From: Streptomyces olivaceoviridis
GTDB taxonomy: Bacteria; Actinomycetota; Actinomycetes; Streptomycetales; Streptomycetaceae
DNA length: 64,000 bases
Direction: 5' to 3'
NCBI RefSeq assembly: GCF_014650115.1
Contig: NZ_BMUI01000008.1
Coordinates: 62,001 to 126,000 of the forward strand
Shown: piece after piece, positions 8,465-16,900 of the stretch
Numbering within the stretch: position 1 is the first letter of the stretch
Layout: each line of letters starts with the position of its first letter
The notes under the pieces: model-generated
What the model was told of the DNA's origin: nothing
Database searches by the model: none
The model's input: the letters and a program-made list of their open reading frames with translations, nothing else
Program-made: the position numbers and the translations under genes

Positions 8465-8962
8465 TCAGTCCGTCAGGCGCGGGTCAGCCCGTCCGGAAAG
8501 GGTCGGCTCCGGCTGCCGGAGCGGGAAGACGGCCCGCACGCGTTTGCCCACGGGCACCCGCTCCACGGTGACCTCCGAGGCCAGGGCGTGCACGATCTCC
8601 AGCCCGTGCCGTCCGACGCGCTTCGGGTCCTTCGGGTAGCGGCGGGGCAGGGCGGTGCTGCTGTCGTACACGGACACCGCGACCGAAGCGGCCGTGCCCT
8701 CCAGTTCCAGGATGTAGGGGCCGTCGCTGTGCTGGTCGGCGTTGGTGACCAGTTCGCTCACCATCAGCAGCAGCTCGCCGTCGGCCCGGCCGTCGGCGGT
8801 GGCACACCATTCGGTGCGCAGCTGCTGGAGGAACTGGGACGCGAAGGCACGCGCTTCGGCGATGCATCCGGGTTCGCCTGTGTAGTGCGCCGCACGCCGC
8901 AGCGGCTCCACGGGTACATCGAAACCAGTCGGTATCACTGCCCCGCCCAGGTGCTTGATCAT
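8465..8962 (-). CDS. RsbW-like ATP-binding anti-sigma / regulatory kinase
   Basis: A 165-residue single-domain HATPase_c_2 (GHKL) protein. The N box is MVSELVTNADQHS (near residue 98), and GRHGLEIVHALA holds the glycine-rich ATP lid. In Streptomyces these small GHKL proteins bind SigB-type sigma factors or phosphorylate STAS anti-anti-sigma factors. ATG 8962 (MIKHLGG) has GAGAGAG upstream; the open frame to 9058 is not domain-like. It is convergent with the sigma factor, so pairing is plausible but not shown by an operon. Confidence 0.8.
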   Translation of the reverse strand: MIKHLGGAVIPTGFDVPVEPLRRAAHYTGEPGCIAEARAFASQFLQQLRTEWCATADGRADGELLLMVSELVTNADQHSDGPYILELEGTAASVAVSVYDSSTALPRRYPKDPKRVGRHGLEIVHALASEVTVERVPVGKRVRAVFPLRQPEPTLSGRADPRLTD

Positions 8963-9195
8963 GCTGTCTCTCTCGAAAACCCGGTCCGGCCGGTCGCTGT
9001 TGCACCAGTCCTCGTACCCCGAGCCCGGCCCTCCAGTCCACCGGATGCGTTCGCCCACCGCGCACAGTGGCGAGGGTCACGCCGCACGCCGTCACGAGAG
9101 GCCGGAACGGACCGGGCGGCCGGCCGGACACGGGCGCCTGCGGCAAGCCGGCCGGCCACGGCGGGGGCCGGCCGGGTGACGGGTACGGCGGCCGG

Positions 9196-9606
9196 TCAGG
9201 CGACGGGTACGACGAGGGCCGGGACGGTCCGCTGCATGCGCAGGGCGTCGACGGACTCCGCGAGCAGTTCGTACTCGGTCGTCTCGTCACCGGTCGCGAT
9301 CCGCACCAGCCTCCCCGCGGCCAGCTCGTCGGCGACCAGCTCCTGCTGGGCCGGGTCGCCGCACCACGCGCGCAGGACGGCCGGCACGTCGGGCACGGTG
9401 TCCGCGACCGGGACGAGCGCGCTCGGCGGGAAGTGCCCGGCCTCGGGGCTCGGGTCGAGGCGGTCGGCGATCCAGTTGGCGCGGTCGCGCAGCCACCACA
9501 GGGCGAGGGCCAGGGTAGGAGCCCGGTAGGTGCCCAGGGGCACTCCGATGCGCTGCCCACCGCAGGTGCCGTACGCGGTGACATGGCACAGGAACTCGTC
9601 GTGCAT
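9196..9606 (-). CDS. Conserved hypothetical protein
   Basis: A 136-residue soluble protein with no domain I recognise. It starts MHDEFLCHVTAYGTCGG and contains ALWWLRDRANWIADRL and a predicted helical middle with many acidic residues (DPAQQELVADELAAG). Codon usage is normal for the genome, which supports a real gene. ATG 9606 has GGGGGAG six bases upstream; a GTG two codons earlier is possible. It may follow the divergent AT-richer region at 9700-9790. No function is proposed. Confidence 0.6.
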   Translation of the reverse strand: MHDEFLCHVTAYGTCGGQRIGVPLGTYRAPTLALALWWLRDRANWIADRLDPSPEAGHFPPSALVPVADTVPDVPAVLRAWCGDPAQQELVADELAAGRLVRIATGDETTEYELLAESVDALRMQRTVPALVVPVA

Positions 9607-9734
9607 GCGCACTCCCCCGTCGCGTCGTTCGCCTGCCGGCTGGCCTCGCTTTCGGTGCGGCTCATCTGCGGGTGCGGCCGTGTGCGGTGCGTGATCGGAA
9701 CCTCGCTGGAAGTGAAGTCCTCACAGTTGAGTAT

Positions 9735-9748
9735 GTTCACTACTGAAC
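9735..9748. promoter_or_regulatory. Inverted repeat GTTCA-N4-TGAAC in an AT-richer intergenic region
   Basis: GTTCA (9735-9739), CTAC, TGAAC (9744-9748) form a perfect 5-bp dyad. The stretch 9700-9790 is clearly less GC-rich than its surroundings, marking a promoter region between the divergent hypothetical gene (start 9606) and the SnoaL gene (start 9958). The controlling regulator is unknown. Confidence 0.35.
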
Positions 9749-9957
9749 CACTGTCACCATGACTTTCCGGCCACTCTCTTGGCATATTCAGCGCCCGTTC
9801 TGGCCGAAATGAGACGGGCCGTCCCGCCCGTCGGGCCATGACCCCGGAGGTAATCGACCCGGCACCCCCTCCTCCCGCATGGTGGTCACACCGGAGCGGC
9901 GATCCCCGCGTCCGGGACCTGACCAGCAGAGACGACCTCTATGGAGGATGCTTCACC

Positions 9958-10341
9958 ATGGCCGCGCACACCGACCGTCACGACAACGCCGCCGCCCGTT
10001 ACTTCGAGGCCTGGAACGCCACCCGGCCGGAGGACATCGAGAAGGCCGTCGCCGCCGCCTGGACCGAGGACGGCGGCTACACCGACCCGCTCGTGGACGT
10101 CCGCGGGCACGAGCAGATCGCGGCCGTGATCGCGGCGACCCACGAGCAGTTCCCCGGCTTCGTGTTCCGTCCGCTCGGCACGGTCGACGGCCACCACGAC
10201 ACCGCGCGCTTCGGCTGGGAGCTGGTGAACGAGCAGGACGGCTCGGCGCCGGTGGCCGGGTTCGACGTCATCACGCTGGACGAAGAGGGCCGCATCCGGC
10301 AGGTGCTGGGATTCCTGGACCGGGTTCCGGCGGGCGCCTGA
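9958..10341 (+). CDS. SnoaL-like / NTF2-fold protein
   Basis: A 127-residue protein of the nuclear transport factor 2-like superfamily. It begins with a helix holding AARYFEAWNATRPEDIEKAV, followed by WTEDGGYTDPLVDVRG and ending in the beta-strand run FDVITLDEEGRIRQVLGFLD. This family includes polyketide cyclases, isomerases and many proteins of unknown function. ATG 9958 has GGAGG (about 9943) upstream; the frame is open from 9838 but unrelated to the fold. It stands alone, convergent with the aldo/keto reductase. Confidence 0.8.
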   Translation: MAAHTDRHDNAAARYFEAWNATRPEDIEKAVAAAWTEDGGYTDPLVDVRGHEQIAAVIAATHEQFPGFVFRPLGTVDGHHDTARFGWELVNEQDGSAPVAGFDVITLDEEGRIRQVLGFLDRVPAGA

Positions 10342-10446
10342 CCACGCCGTACCGGCGCCTCCAGGGAGGGCGACGGGGTGGCGGTACGACGGAGGGGAGC
10401 AGCCGCGGTTCATCGCGGCCGCTCCCCCGGACCGTCCGGTACGCCG

Positions 10447-10510
10447 GCGCTGAGGCGCCAAGGCAATACGGCGCTACGGCGCTACGGCGCTACGGCGCTA
10501 CGGCGCTACG
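10447..10510. repeat. Octanucleotide tandem array (GCGCTACG core)
   Basis: Five perfect copies of GCGCTACG fill 10471-10510. Three degenerate octamers in the same phase precede them (10447 GCGCTGAG, 10455 GCGCCAAG, 10463 GCAATACG). The array covers the stop codon of the aldo/keto reductase (10506-10508), so copy-number changes would alter only the 3' flank. Confidence 0.9.
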
Positions 10511-11498
10511 GCCGGACGATCGCGTCGATCCGTGCCAGTTCGTCGGAGTCGAAGTCGAGGTTGCCGATGGCCGCGACGCTGTCCTCGAGCTGCCGCGGGC
10601 TGCTCGCGCCCACCAGGGCGGACGTCACCCGGCCACCGCGCAGCACCCAGGCGAGGGCGAGCTGGGCCAGGCTCTGGCCGCGGGACTTGGCGATCTCGTC
10701 CAGCGCGCGCAGCCGCGCGACCAGGTCCGCGGTGACCGCGTCCGAGTTCAGGAACGGGCTGTCGCTCGCGGCCCGGGAGTCCTCGGGGATGCCGTCGAGG
10801 TAGCGGCCGGTGAGCAGGCCCTGCTCCAGCGGGGAGTACGCGATGGAGCCGACCTGGAGCTCGTCCAGGGCGTCGAGCAGGCCCTGGTCCTCGGGGCGCC
10901 GGTCGAGCATCGAGTAGCGCGGCTGGTGGATGAGGAGCGGCGTGCCCAGCTCGCCGAGGATGCGGGCGGCCTCGCGGGTCTGCTCGGCGGAGTAGTTGGA
11001 AACGCCGACGTAGAGGGCCTTGCCCTGCTGCACCGCCGTGTGCAGGGCACCCATCGTCTCCTCCAGGGGAGTGTCCGGGTCGAAGCGGTGCGAGTAGAAG
11101 ATGTCGACATGGTCCAGGCCCATCCGCGTGAGGCTCTGGTCGAGCGAGGACAGCAGGTACTTGCGCGAGCCCCACTCGCCGTACGGACCGGGCCACATCA
11201 GGTAACCGGCCTTGGTGGAGATGACCAGTTCGTCGCGGTAACCGGCGAAGTCCGCCTTGAGCGCCTCGCCGAAGGCGGACTCGGCGGCGCCGGGCGGCGG
11301 GCCGTAGTTGTTCGCGAGGTCGAAGTGGGTGACACCGAGGTCGAAGGCGCGGCGGAGGATGGCCCGCTGGGTCTCCACCGGCCGGTCGGGCCCGAAGTTG
11401 TGCCACAGGCCGAGCGACAGGGCGGGGAGCTTCAGGCCGCTGCGGCCGGTGCGCCGGTAGGGCATGTCGGCGTAGCGGTCGGGGTGTGCGGTGTACAA
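10506..11498 (-). CDS. Aldo/keto reductase, YghZ/AKR14-like
   Basis: A 330-residue NADPH-dependent reductase. The catalytic tetrad is intact: D60 (THFDLANNYG), Y65, K96 (ISTKAGY) and H137 (FYSHRFD). The GPPPGAAE segment and ISTKAGYLMWPGPYGEWGSR are typical of E. coli YghZ-type enzymes, which reduce methylglyoxal and L-glyceraldehyde 3-phosphate. It is divergent from a LysR regulator with 111 bp between, the usual arrangement for a controlled target. The last codon and stop lie in the octamer array. Confidence 0.9.
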   Translation of the reverse strand: MYTAHPDRYADMPYRRTGRSGLKLPALSLGLWHNFGPDRPVETQRAILRRAFDLGVTHFDLANNYGPPPGAAESAFGEALKADFAGYRDELVISTKAGYLMWPGPYGEWGSRKYLLSSLDQSLTRMGLDHVDIFYSHRFDPDTPLEETMGALHTAVQQGKALYVGVSNYSAEQTREAARILGELGTPLLIHQPRYSMLDRRPEDQGLLDALDELQVGSIAYSPLEQGLLTGRYLDGIPEDSRAASDSPFLNSDAVTADLVARLRALDEIAKSRGQSLAQLALAWVLRGGRVTSALVGASSPRQLEDSVAAIGNLDFDSDELARIDAIVRP

Positions 11499-11609
11499 CG
11501 CGACTCCAGAGGGGTTGGCACACGATCTACCGGTGCCACTCTTCCCCGGGCGGCGGGCAGCGGTCCAACAGAAGAATCCGATGGAATTCAGCGGATAGGC
11601 TTCTCAATC

Positions 11610-12518
11610 ATGGAACTGCGCCATCTCCAGCACTTCGTCGCGGTCGCCGAGGACCAGCACTTCACCCGGGCCGCCGAACGCCTGATGGTGTCCCAGTCGG
11701 GCCTGTCGGCGTCCATCCGGGCACTGGAGCGCGAGCTGCGGGCGCCGCTGTTCGTGCGGACCACCCGCCGGGTGACGCTCACCGAGGCGGGGCGCGCGCT
11801 GCTGGGGGAGGCCGAACGCATCCTGGCACAGGTGCGTTCCGCGCACGAGGCGGTGGCCGCGGTGCAGGGTGTCCTGCGGGGCACGCTGGCCCTCGGCACC
11901 GAGCAGTGCATCGCCGGGGTGCACGTGGCCCGGCTGCTGGCGGCCTTCCGGGGCCGGCACCCGGATGTGGAGATCCGGCTGCGGCAGGCCGGCTCCGGCG
12001 CGCTGGCCGAGGAGGTCGCGGCCGGGCGGCTCGACCTGGCCTTCGCCTACCGCACCCAGGCCGACACCGACCAGCTGCGCTCGGTGTCGCTGACCAGCGA
12101 GCCGATGACCGTGCTGTGCCACCCGAGCCACCGCCTGGCCTCCGCCCCGGCCGTGCTCGGCCCGGAGGACCTCGCCGGGGAGGTCTTCGTCGACTTCCAC
12201 CCCGACTGGGGTCCGCGCCGCACCACCGACGCCGCGTTCGCCACGGCCGGCGTCCGGCGCACGGTCGCGCTGGAGGTCAACGACGTGCACAGCCTGCTGG
12301 ACCTCGTGGACGAGAACCTGGGGATCGCGGTCGTACCCCGGCACTTCCGGCACAAGCGGCCGGCACTCACGGCGCTCCCGCTGAAGGGCGCGGACGAGCC
12401 GGAGTACGAGACGGTCGCCCTGCTGCCGCCGGAACGGGCCACGAGCCCGGCCGCGCGAGCGCTGGTCACCCTGCTCGAAACGGGGGTGCCGGCCGCGGCC
12501 ACCGACGAGGTGCGGTGA
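11610..12518 (+). CDS. LysR-family transcriptional regulator
   Basis: A 302-residue LysR protein. The winged helix-turn-helix occupies residues 1-60 (ELRHLQHFVAVAEDQHFTRA, then QSGLSASIRALERELRAPLF), and a periplasmic-binding-like effector domain covers about 90-290. ATG 11610 begins at the canonical MELRHL. It most likely controls the divergent aldo/keto reductase. The shared 111-bp gap contains a GAAT-N8-ATTC dyad near 11577, a possible LysR site. Confidence 0.92.
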   Translation: MELRHLQHFVAVAEDQHFTRAAERLMVSQSGLSASIRALERELRAPLFVRTTRRVTLTEAGRALLGEAERILAQVRSAHEAVAAVQGVLRGTLALGTEQCIAGVHVARLLAAFRGRHPDVEIRLRQAGSGALAEEVAAGRLDLAFAYRTQADTDQLRSVSLTSEPMTVLCHPSHRLASAPAVLGPEDLAGEVFVDFHPDWGPRRTTDAAFATAGVRRTVALEVNDVHSLLDLVDENLGIAVVPRHFRHKRPALTALPLKGADEPEYETVALLPPERATSPAARALVTLLETGVPAAATDEVR

Positions 12519-12571
12519 CGGCGGCCTCCGCGAAAGCCGGGTTCCGGGCGCGTGGGCGCTGGTGATTTGCG

Positions 12572-13084
12572 ATGGTGGACGGTATGCATGCGAAGGACAT
12601 CCTCATCGACGGCTACGGCCGCATCCAGGAAGAAGTCCATGCCGCCCTCGACGGCCTCGGCCCGGACGAACTGCACCACCGCCCGGCCGCCGACGCCAAC
12701 TCCATCGCCTGGCTGGTCTGGCACCTCACGCGGGTGCAGGACGACCACGTCGCCGACGCCTTCGACCTGGACCAGGTGTGGCTCGCGCAGGGCTGGGAGA
12801 AGCGTTTCGGTCTCGACCTGCCACGGCACGACACCGGGTACGCGCACACCCCCGCCAAGGTCGCGAAGGTGCGGGTGGAGTCGGCGGACCTGCTGACCGG
12901 GTACTACGACGCCGTCCACGAACAGACCCTCGGCTGCCTGCGCGCGCTGGCCGCCAAGGATCTGGAACGCATCGTGGACGAGCGCTGGGACCCCCCGGTG
13001 TCACTGGGGGTGCGTCTGGTGAGCGTCCTGTCCGACGACCTCCAGCACGTCGGACAGGCCGCCTACCTCAGGGGGCTCCTCTAG
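12572..13084 (+). CDS. DinB-like / DUF664 putative metalloprotein
   Basis: A 170-residue four-helix DinB-superfamily protein. WLVWHLTRVQDDH (near residue 48) and the C-terminal DDLQHVGQAAYLRG supply the histidines expected to hold a divalent metal. Related actinobacterial proteins include mycothiol-dependent transferases and isomerases. The start may be ATG 12572 or the fifth codon (12584). Its TAG stop overlaps the stop of the convergent adenosine deaminase in the tetramer CTAG. Confidence 0.82.
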   Translation: MVDGMHAKDILIDGYGRIQEEVHAALDGLGPDELHHRPAADANSIAWLVWHLTRVQDDHVADAFDLDQVWLAQGWEKRFGLDLPRHDTGYAHTPAKVAKVRVESADLLTGYYDAVHEQTLGCLRALAAKDLERIVDERWDPPVSLGVRLVSVLSDDLQHVGQAAYLRGLL

Positions 13085-14160
13085 AGCGCGCTCCCGTACC
13101 CCGGCAGGACCACGTCCTCGATGAGGGCGTTGCGCTCGTCGAACGGGAGGAACGCGCTCTTGAGGGCGTTCACCGTGACCGTGCGCAGGTCCTCGACGGT
13201 CCAGCCGGCCTCCTCGACCAGCAGGGACATCTCCCGGGTCATCGTCGTCCCCGAGACCAGACGGTTGTCGGTGTTCAGGGTGACCCGGAAGCCCAGGTCC
13301 TTCAGGGCGGTGATCGGGTGCTCGGCGATGGAGGTCGCGCAGCCCGTCTGGAGGTTGGAGGTCGGGCACATCTCCAGGGCGATACGGCGGTCGCGCACCC
13401 AGGAGGCGAGACGGCCGAGCTTGCCGGCCGCGAGGTCGGGGATGTCCTCGGTGATGCGGACGCCGTGGCCGATGCGCTGGGCGCCGCAGACCTGGAGGGC
13501 CTGGTGGATGCTGGGCAGTCCGTGCGCCTCGCCGGCGTGGATGGTGAACGGGACGTTCTCGCGGCGCAGGTACTCGAAGGCGTCGAGGTGGTCGGCGGGC
13601 GGGAAGCCGTCCTCGGCACCGGCGATGTCGAAGCCGACGACGCCCGCGTCGCGGTAGGCGACGGCCAGGTCGGCGGCCTCGCGGACGCGGTCGAACATGC
13701 GCATGCCGCACAGCAGGGTGCCGACGCGGACGGGGGTGCCGGCGGCGGCTGCCTTGGCCATGCCGGCGGCGAGGCCCTCCTGCACGGTCTCCACGACCTC
13801 GCGCATCGTGAGCCCGCCGCTCGTGTTCAGCTCGGGGGCGTAGCGGACCTCGGCGTAGACGACACCGTCGGCGGCGAGGTCGAGGACGTACTCCTCGGCC
13901 GTGCGCAGCAGGCCCTCGCGGGTCTGCATGACGGCGAGGGTGTGCTCGAAGGTGGCTATGTAGCGGACCAGGTCACCGGAGTTGGCGGCCTCGAAGTACC
14001 AGGCGGCCAGCTCGTCCGGGTCGGTGGTGGGCAGTGTGTGGCCGACCGCGGCCGCGAGTTCGACGACGGTGGCGGGGCGCAGACCGCCGTCGAGGTGGTC
14101 GTGCAGGACGGCCTTGGGGAGCCTGCGGAGGGTCTCGGTGTCGATGCGGGACGCGGTCAT
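13081..14160 (-). CDS. add: Adenosine deaminase
   Basis: A 359-residue zinc hydrolase converting adenosine to inosine. The zinc site HDHLDGG gives H20 and H22; TIHAGEAHG holds the zinc His and catalytic Glu; RIGHGV, CPTSN and NTDN complete the family signature. It acts in cytoplasmic purine salvage. ATG 14160 has GAGGAAA upstream. A VOC gene lies 47 bp upstream on the same strand, so they are probably co-transcribed from the region near 14632. Confidence 0.95.
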   Translation of the reverse strand: MTASRIDTETLRRLPKAVLHDHLDGGLRPATVVELAAAVGHTLPTTDPDELAAWYFEAANSGDLVRYIATFEHTLAVMQTREGLLRTAEEYVLDLAADGVVYAEVRYAPELNTSGGLTMREVVETVQEGLAAGMAKAAAAGTPVRVGTLLCGMRMFDRVREAADLAVAYRDAGVVGFDIAGAEDGFPPADHLDAFEYLRRENVPFTIHAGEAHGLPSIHQALQVCGAQRIGHGVRITEDIPDLAAGKLGRLASWVRDRRIALEMCPTSNLQTGCATSIAEHPITALKDLGFRVTLNTDNRLVSGTTMTREMSLLVEEAGWTVEDLRTVTVNALKSAFLPFDERNALIEDVVLPGYGSAL

Positions 14161-14207
14161 GGGCGTTTCGTTTCCTCGGGTCCTGGGACAGGTGGTGCGG
14201 TGGTGGG

Positions 14208-14597
14208 TCAGTGGCCGGCGGGCTGGAGCAGGTCCCAGCGGTTGCCGTACAGGTCCTGGAAGACGGCGACCGTGCCGTACGGCTCGTGGCGCGGCTCCTC
14301 CAGGAAGGTCACGCCGGCGGCGGTCATCCGGGTGTGGTCGCGGGCGAAGTCGTCGGTGTGGAGGAAGAAGCCGACGCGCCCGCCGGTCTGGTCGCCGACG
14401 CGGGCCCGCTGTTCGTCGCCCTTCGCGCGGGCCAGCACCAGCCCGGGTCCGTCGCCCCCGGGCTCCACGACGACCCAGCGCGAGCCGTCGGGACGCGGGG
14501 CGTCCTCGACGAGACGGAACCCGAGGGCTTCGGTGTAGAAGCGGATGGCCTCGTCGTAGTCGTGCACGACGAGGGTGACAAGGGCGACGCGACGCAT
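14208..14597 (-). CDS. Single-domain VOC family protein
   Basis: A 129-residue glyoxalase-fold protein beginning ALVTLVVHDYDEAIRFYTEA and ending with a metal-site-like strand AVFQDLYGNRWDLLQ. It would dimerise to form the usual VOC site. ATG 14597 has GGAAGG six bases upstream. It is probably the first gene of a two-gene unit with adenosine deaminase. The substrate is unknown. Confidence 0.85.
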   Translation of the reverse strand: MRRVALVTLVVHDYDEAIRFYTEALGFRLVEDAPRPDGSRWVVVEPGGDGPGLVLARAKGDEQRARVGDQTGGRVGFFLHTDDFARDHTRMTAAGVTFLEEPRHEPYGTVAVFQDLYGNRWDLLQPAGH

Positions 14598-14631
14598 GGC
14601 GACCTTCCGGTGGGGGTGGTTAGCCGGTGAG

Positions 14632-14645
14632 GTTATACGTAAAAC
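14632..14645. promoter_or_regulatory. Near-palindrome GTTATACGTAAAAC upstream of the VOC/add unit
   Basis: The 14-mer matches its own reverse complement at 12 of 14 positions around TACGTA. It is an AT-rich spot 35 bp before the VOC start, where a promoter -10 or operator is expected. Confidence 0.4.
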
Positions 14646-15335
14646 TTCTCGGACGCCAGTCTTGGTCTACGCGCGTTGCGGGAGGGGGTCGGCGGGATGC
14701 GCGGCGGGGGCACGTGGGGCGCTGTGGGGGGCGGGCGTACGGGGGCCGCGGAGGGCGACGCCCGTACGAGGCCGCTCGGGGGCCCGGCCCCGCGCCCCCG
14801 TACGAAGCCCGCGCCACGGCCTCCTGCCCGTCCCACCCAGGCTGCCCGCGCCGGGGTGGGTTCGCGTGGGCGCCGTCGACGCTCTCTACGGATCGCTGGG
14901 CAGTTTCCCGCCGGACGCCGGGGCGGGGTGCGCTCGCTCGTCGACCGGCAGGCTCGCATGGGCGCGTCAGGCGCTCTCCACAGCTTGCCGGGCAAGTTCC
15001 CGCCGTCGCCGGGCGCGGGTGCGCACGCGCGCCGACCGGCAGGCTCGCATGGACGCATCAGGCACTCTCCACAGCTTGCCGGGCAGTGTTCCCGCCGGTC
15101 GCTGCGGCGGGTTGGGGTGCACACACGCGCGTCGCCGGACGGGTCCGCACGCGCATCTCCAGGCGGTTCTCCCGGCCGAGTCGGCCCTCCCCCGTGCGCC
15201 GGGCGGATGGGTTGCGTGCGCGCTCAGCCGGACGTCTCCCTCGCGGGCGGTGCGCGTCGGCGTACGGGCCGCGTGGCGGTCGGCGGTCCCGGGTCTGTCC
15301 TCCGTGCTCCCGCGGGGCGGAGCGGCGGAGGTGTG
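14646..15335. repeat. Gene-free block with decayed 91-bp tandem repeats
   Basis: I see no convincing gene in this block of about 690 bp; the long open frames in it are Arg/Gly/Pro-rich and match no family. Two clear copies of a 91-bp unit begin with GACCGGCAGGCTCGCATG at 14943 and 15034. Each continues through CTCTCCACAGCTTGCCGGGC and TTCCCGCCG. Degenerate copies flank them: one starts near 14882 at 92-bp offset, another near 15154. The whole looks like an old tandem duplication decaying in non-coding DNA. Confidence 0.75.
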
Positions 15336-16265
15336 TCAGGGACTCGCCTCGCCCTGTGCGATCTCCACACGGTGGTGGACGTCGGCCGTCGAGGTGGCCG
15401 CGGCCACGCAGGAGAGCGCGGTGCAGGCGATGAGGAGTGCGGAGATCGCGCGGGCGGTGCGGGCCCGCGGGGCGGCCAGCAGGGCCTGGACGCGCTGCGG
15501 GACGGGGCCCGTGGCCGCGCCGGGCGCGAAGCCGGGGCGTGCGGACCGGGCGGCCTGCCCGGCGAGGGCGGCGCGGGCGATGGCGCGGGCGGTCAGGCGC
15601 CGGTCGCCGACCGAGACGGCGGCGGCCTCGTCGGCGGCGCGCTCGGCGGCGAGCCGGATCGTCGCGCGGACCGGGCGCAGCGCGGGGTGGCAGTGCGCCG
15701 CGAGTTCGGCGGCGGCGAGGGCGTAGTGGTGGCGGCCCGCGGTGTGCGCCCGCTCGTGGGCGAGCAGCGCCTCCCGCTCGGGACCGTCCAGGCTGCGCAG
15801 CATCGCCGTGGTGACGACGACCCGGTGCGGGCGGCCCGGCAGGGCGTAGGCGTCGGGGCGGGACGAGTCGATCACGCACAGGTCACCGGCGACGGCTCCG
15901 CACGCGGCCTCCGCACGGGCCGCCCGGAAGGCACGGGCCTGGCCCAGCACCGAGCGGACGAGGCTCCAGCCGCACCCGGCCAGCGCGCCGGCCGAGGCGA
16001 TGGCGGCCGGGACGACGAAGGCGTCGGGGGCGGTGCGCAACGGATGGACCAGTTCGCCCAGCGCGGCGAAGAGCGGCAATTTCAACAGCCCGGTCAGGAC
16101 GGAGGTGCCGAGCGCCAGCGCCGAACAGCCGGCGAGGAGCACCGCGCAGCCGGTGACGGACCACAGCGCCGCGACCGGGCTCAGCCGGTCCAGGGCCCGG
16201 CGGGCCAGGGGCGGCAGGGCGCACGGCAGCAGCAGCGGCAGGATCAGCAGGAGCGGGGCGGTCAT
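15336..16265 (-). CDS. M56-family (BlaR1/MecR1-like) membrane metalloprotease
   Basis: A 309-residue protein with an N-terminal hydrophobic helix, further membrane segments near residues 35-60 and 85-105, and one at the C-terminus (about 275-295). The zinc protease motif is HERAH (LLAHERAHTAGRHH), with AAERAADEAA as the likely third ligand helix. It has no penicillin-binding sensor domain, so it is a short Streptomyces-type member. ATG 16265 overlaps the stop of the BlaI-like gene by four bases (ATGA), indicating translational coupling. It probably inactivates that repressor on a cell-envelope signal. Confidence 0.88.
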   Translation of the reverse strand: MTAPLLLILPLLLPCALPPLARRALDRLSPVAALWSVTGCAVLLAGCSALALGTSVLTGLLKLPLFAALGELVHPLRTAPDAFVVPAAIASAGALAGCGWSLVRSVLGQARAFRAARAEAACGAVAGDLCVIDSSRPDAYALPGRPHRVVVTTAMLRSLDGPEREALLAHERAHTAGRHHYALAAAELAAHCHPALRPVRATIRLAAERAADEAAAVSVGDRRLTARAIARAALAGQAARSARPGFAPGAATGPVPQRVQALLAAPRARTARAISALLIACTALSCVAAATSTADVHHRVEIAQGEASP

Positions 16266-16642
16266 CGGCCGTCGGATTCGAGCAGGTCGCGCAGGATGCG
16301 TTCGTCGTCCGGGCTGAGCTGGGCGACGAAGCGGGCGAGGACCGTCTCACGGTCGCTGTCCCGGTCCAGTTCGCTGTGCATCCGGCGGGCGGTGAGGCCG
16401 TGGGCGTCCTGGACGTCCTGGGCGGGGAAGTAGGCGTACCCGCGGCCCTGGCGCCGCCGGTGGACGACGCCCTTGTCGTGCAGGCGGGTGAGGATCGTCG
16501 TCACCGTCGTACGGGCGAGGTCCGCGCCCAGGCTCCGCTGGACCTGGCCGGGGGTCTGGGGTGCGCCGGCGGCCCAGAGCGCGGCCAGGACACTCGCTTC
16601 GAGCTCGCCGGCCGGCCGGCGTTCGTCCTTGGCATCGGTCAT
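16262..16642 (-). CDS. BlaI/MecI/CopY-family repressor
   Basis: A 126-residue winged-helix repressor. The DNA-binding domain reads ELEASVLAALWAAGAPQTPG, then LARTTVTTILTRLHDKGVVH, and a C-terminal dimerisation helix holds the probable protease-sensitive region. It should repress its own two-gene operon with the M56 protease. ATG 16642 starts the conserved part, but a GTG at 16657 has the better ribosome binding site (GAGGACGG), so five extra residues are possible. I could not identify a convincing paired operator upstream. Confidence 0.88.
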   Translation of the reverse strand: MTDAKDERRPAGELEASVLAALWAAGAPQTPGQVQRSLGADLARTTVTTILTRLHDKGVVHRRRQGRGYAYFPAQDVQDAHGLTARRMHSELDRDSDRETVLARFVAQLSPDDERILRDLLESDGR

Positions 16643-16900
16643 GGGGAGGTTCTTCACCCGTCCTCGTGTGCGGTCGTCTTCGCGTGCGGTCCAGCAGGGC
16701 GTCCACGCCATCGTAGTCAGCCCGGCGCCGGCCCCGACCGCACGCCGTCGTGATCACGCGGGCCGGGTACGGCTCGCACCGGACGCACCACGAGACGCCC
16801 CACGACACCCACCCAGGACCTGACCCTGCGCACGGGGGCGCCTGCGGATCCTCGGTGCCGACCACACTCCGTGGCCGTCGGTCAGCCCGCCCGCGCGCGT

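Noticed and set aside
11213..11215. TTA (bldA) codons suggested by TAA on the plus strand inside minus-strand genes (also near 32052, 37185 and 51198)
   Set aside because: Frame checks show these TAA triplets span two codons; only the codon at 52638 is a true TTA.
14627..15433. Long open frames across the 91-bp repeat block
   Set aside because: Arg/Gly/Pro-rich translations, no domain, no ribosome binding site, and they overlap each other in several frames.
16643..16760. BlaI-type operator before the BlaI/M56 pair
   Set aside because: A half-site-like ACTACGA was seen but no convincing second half, so no operator was called.
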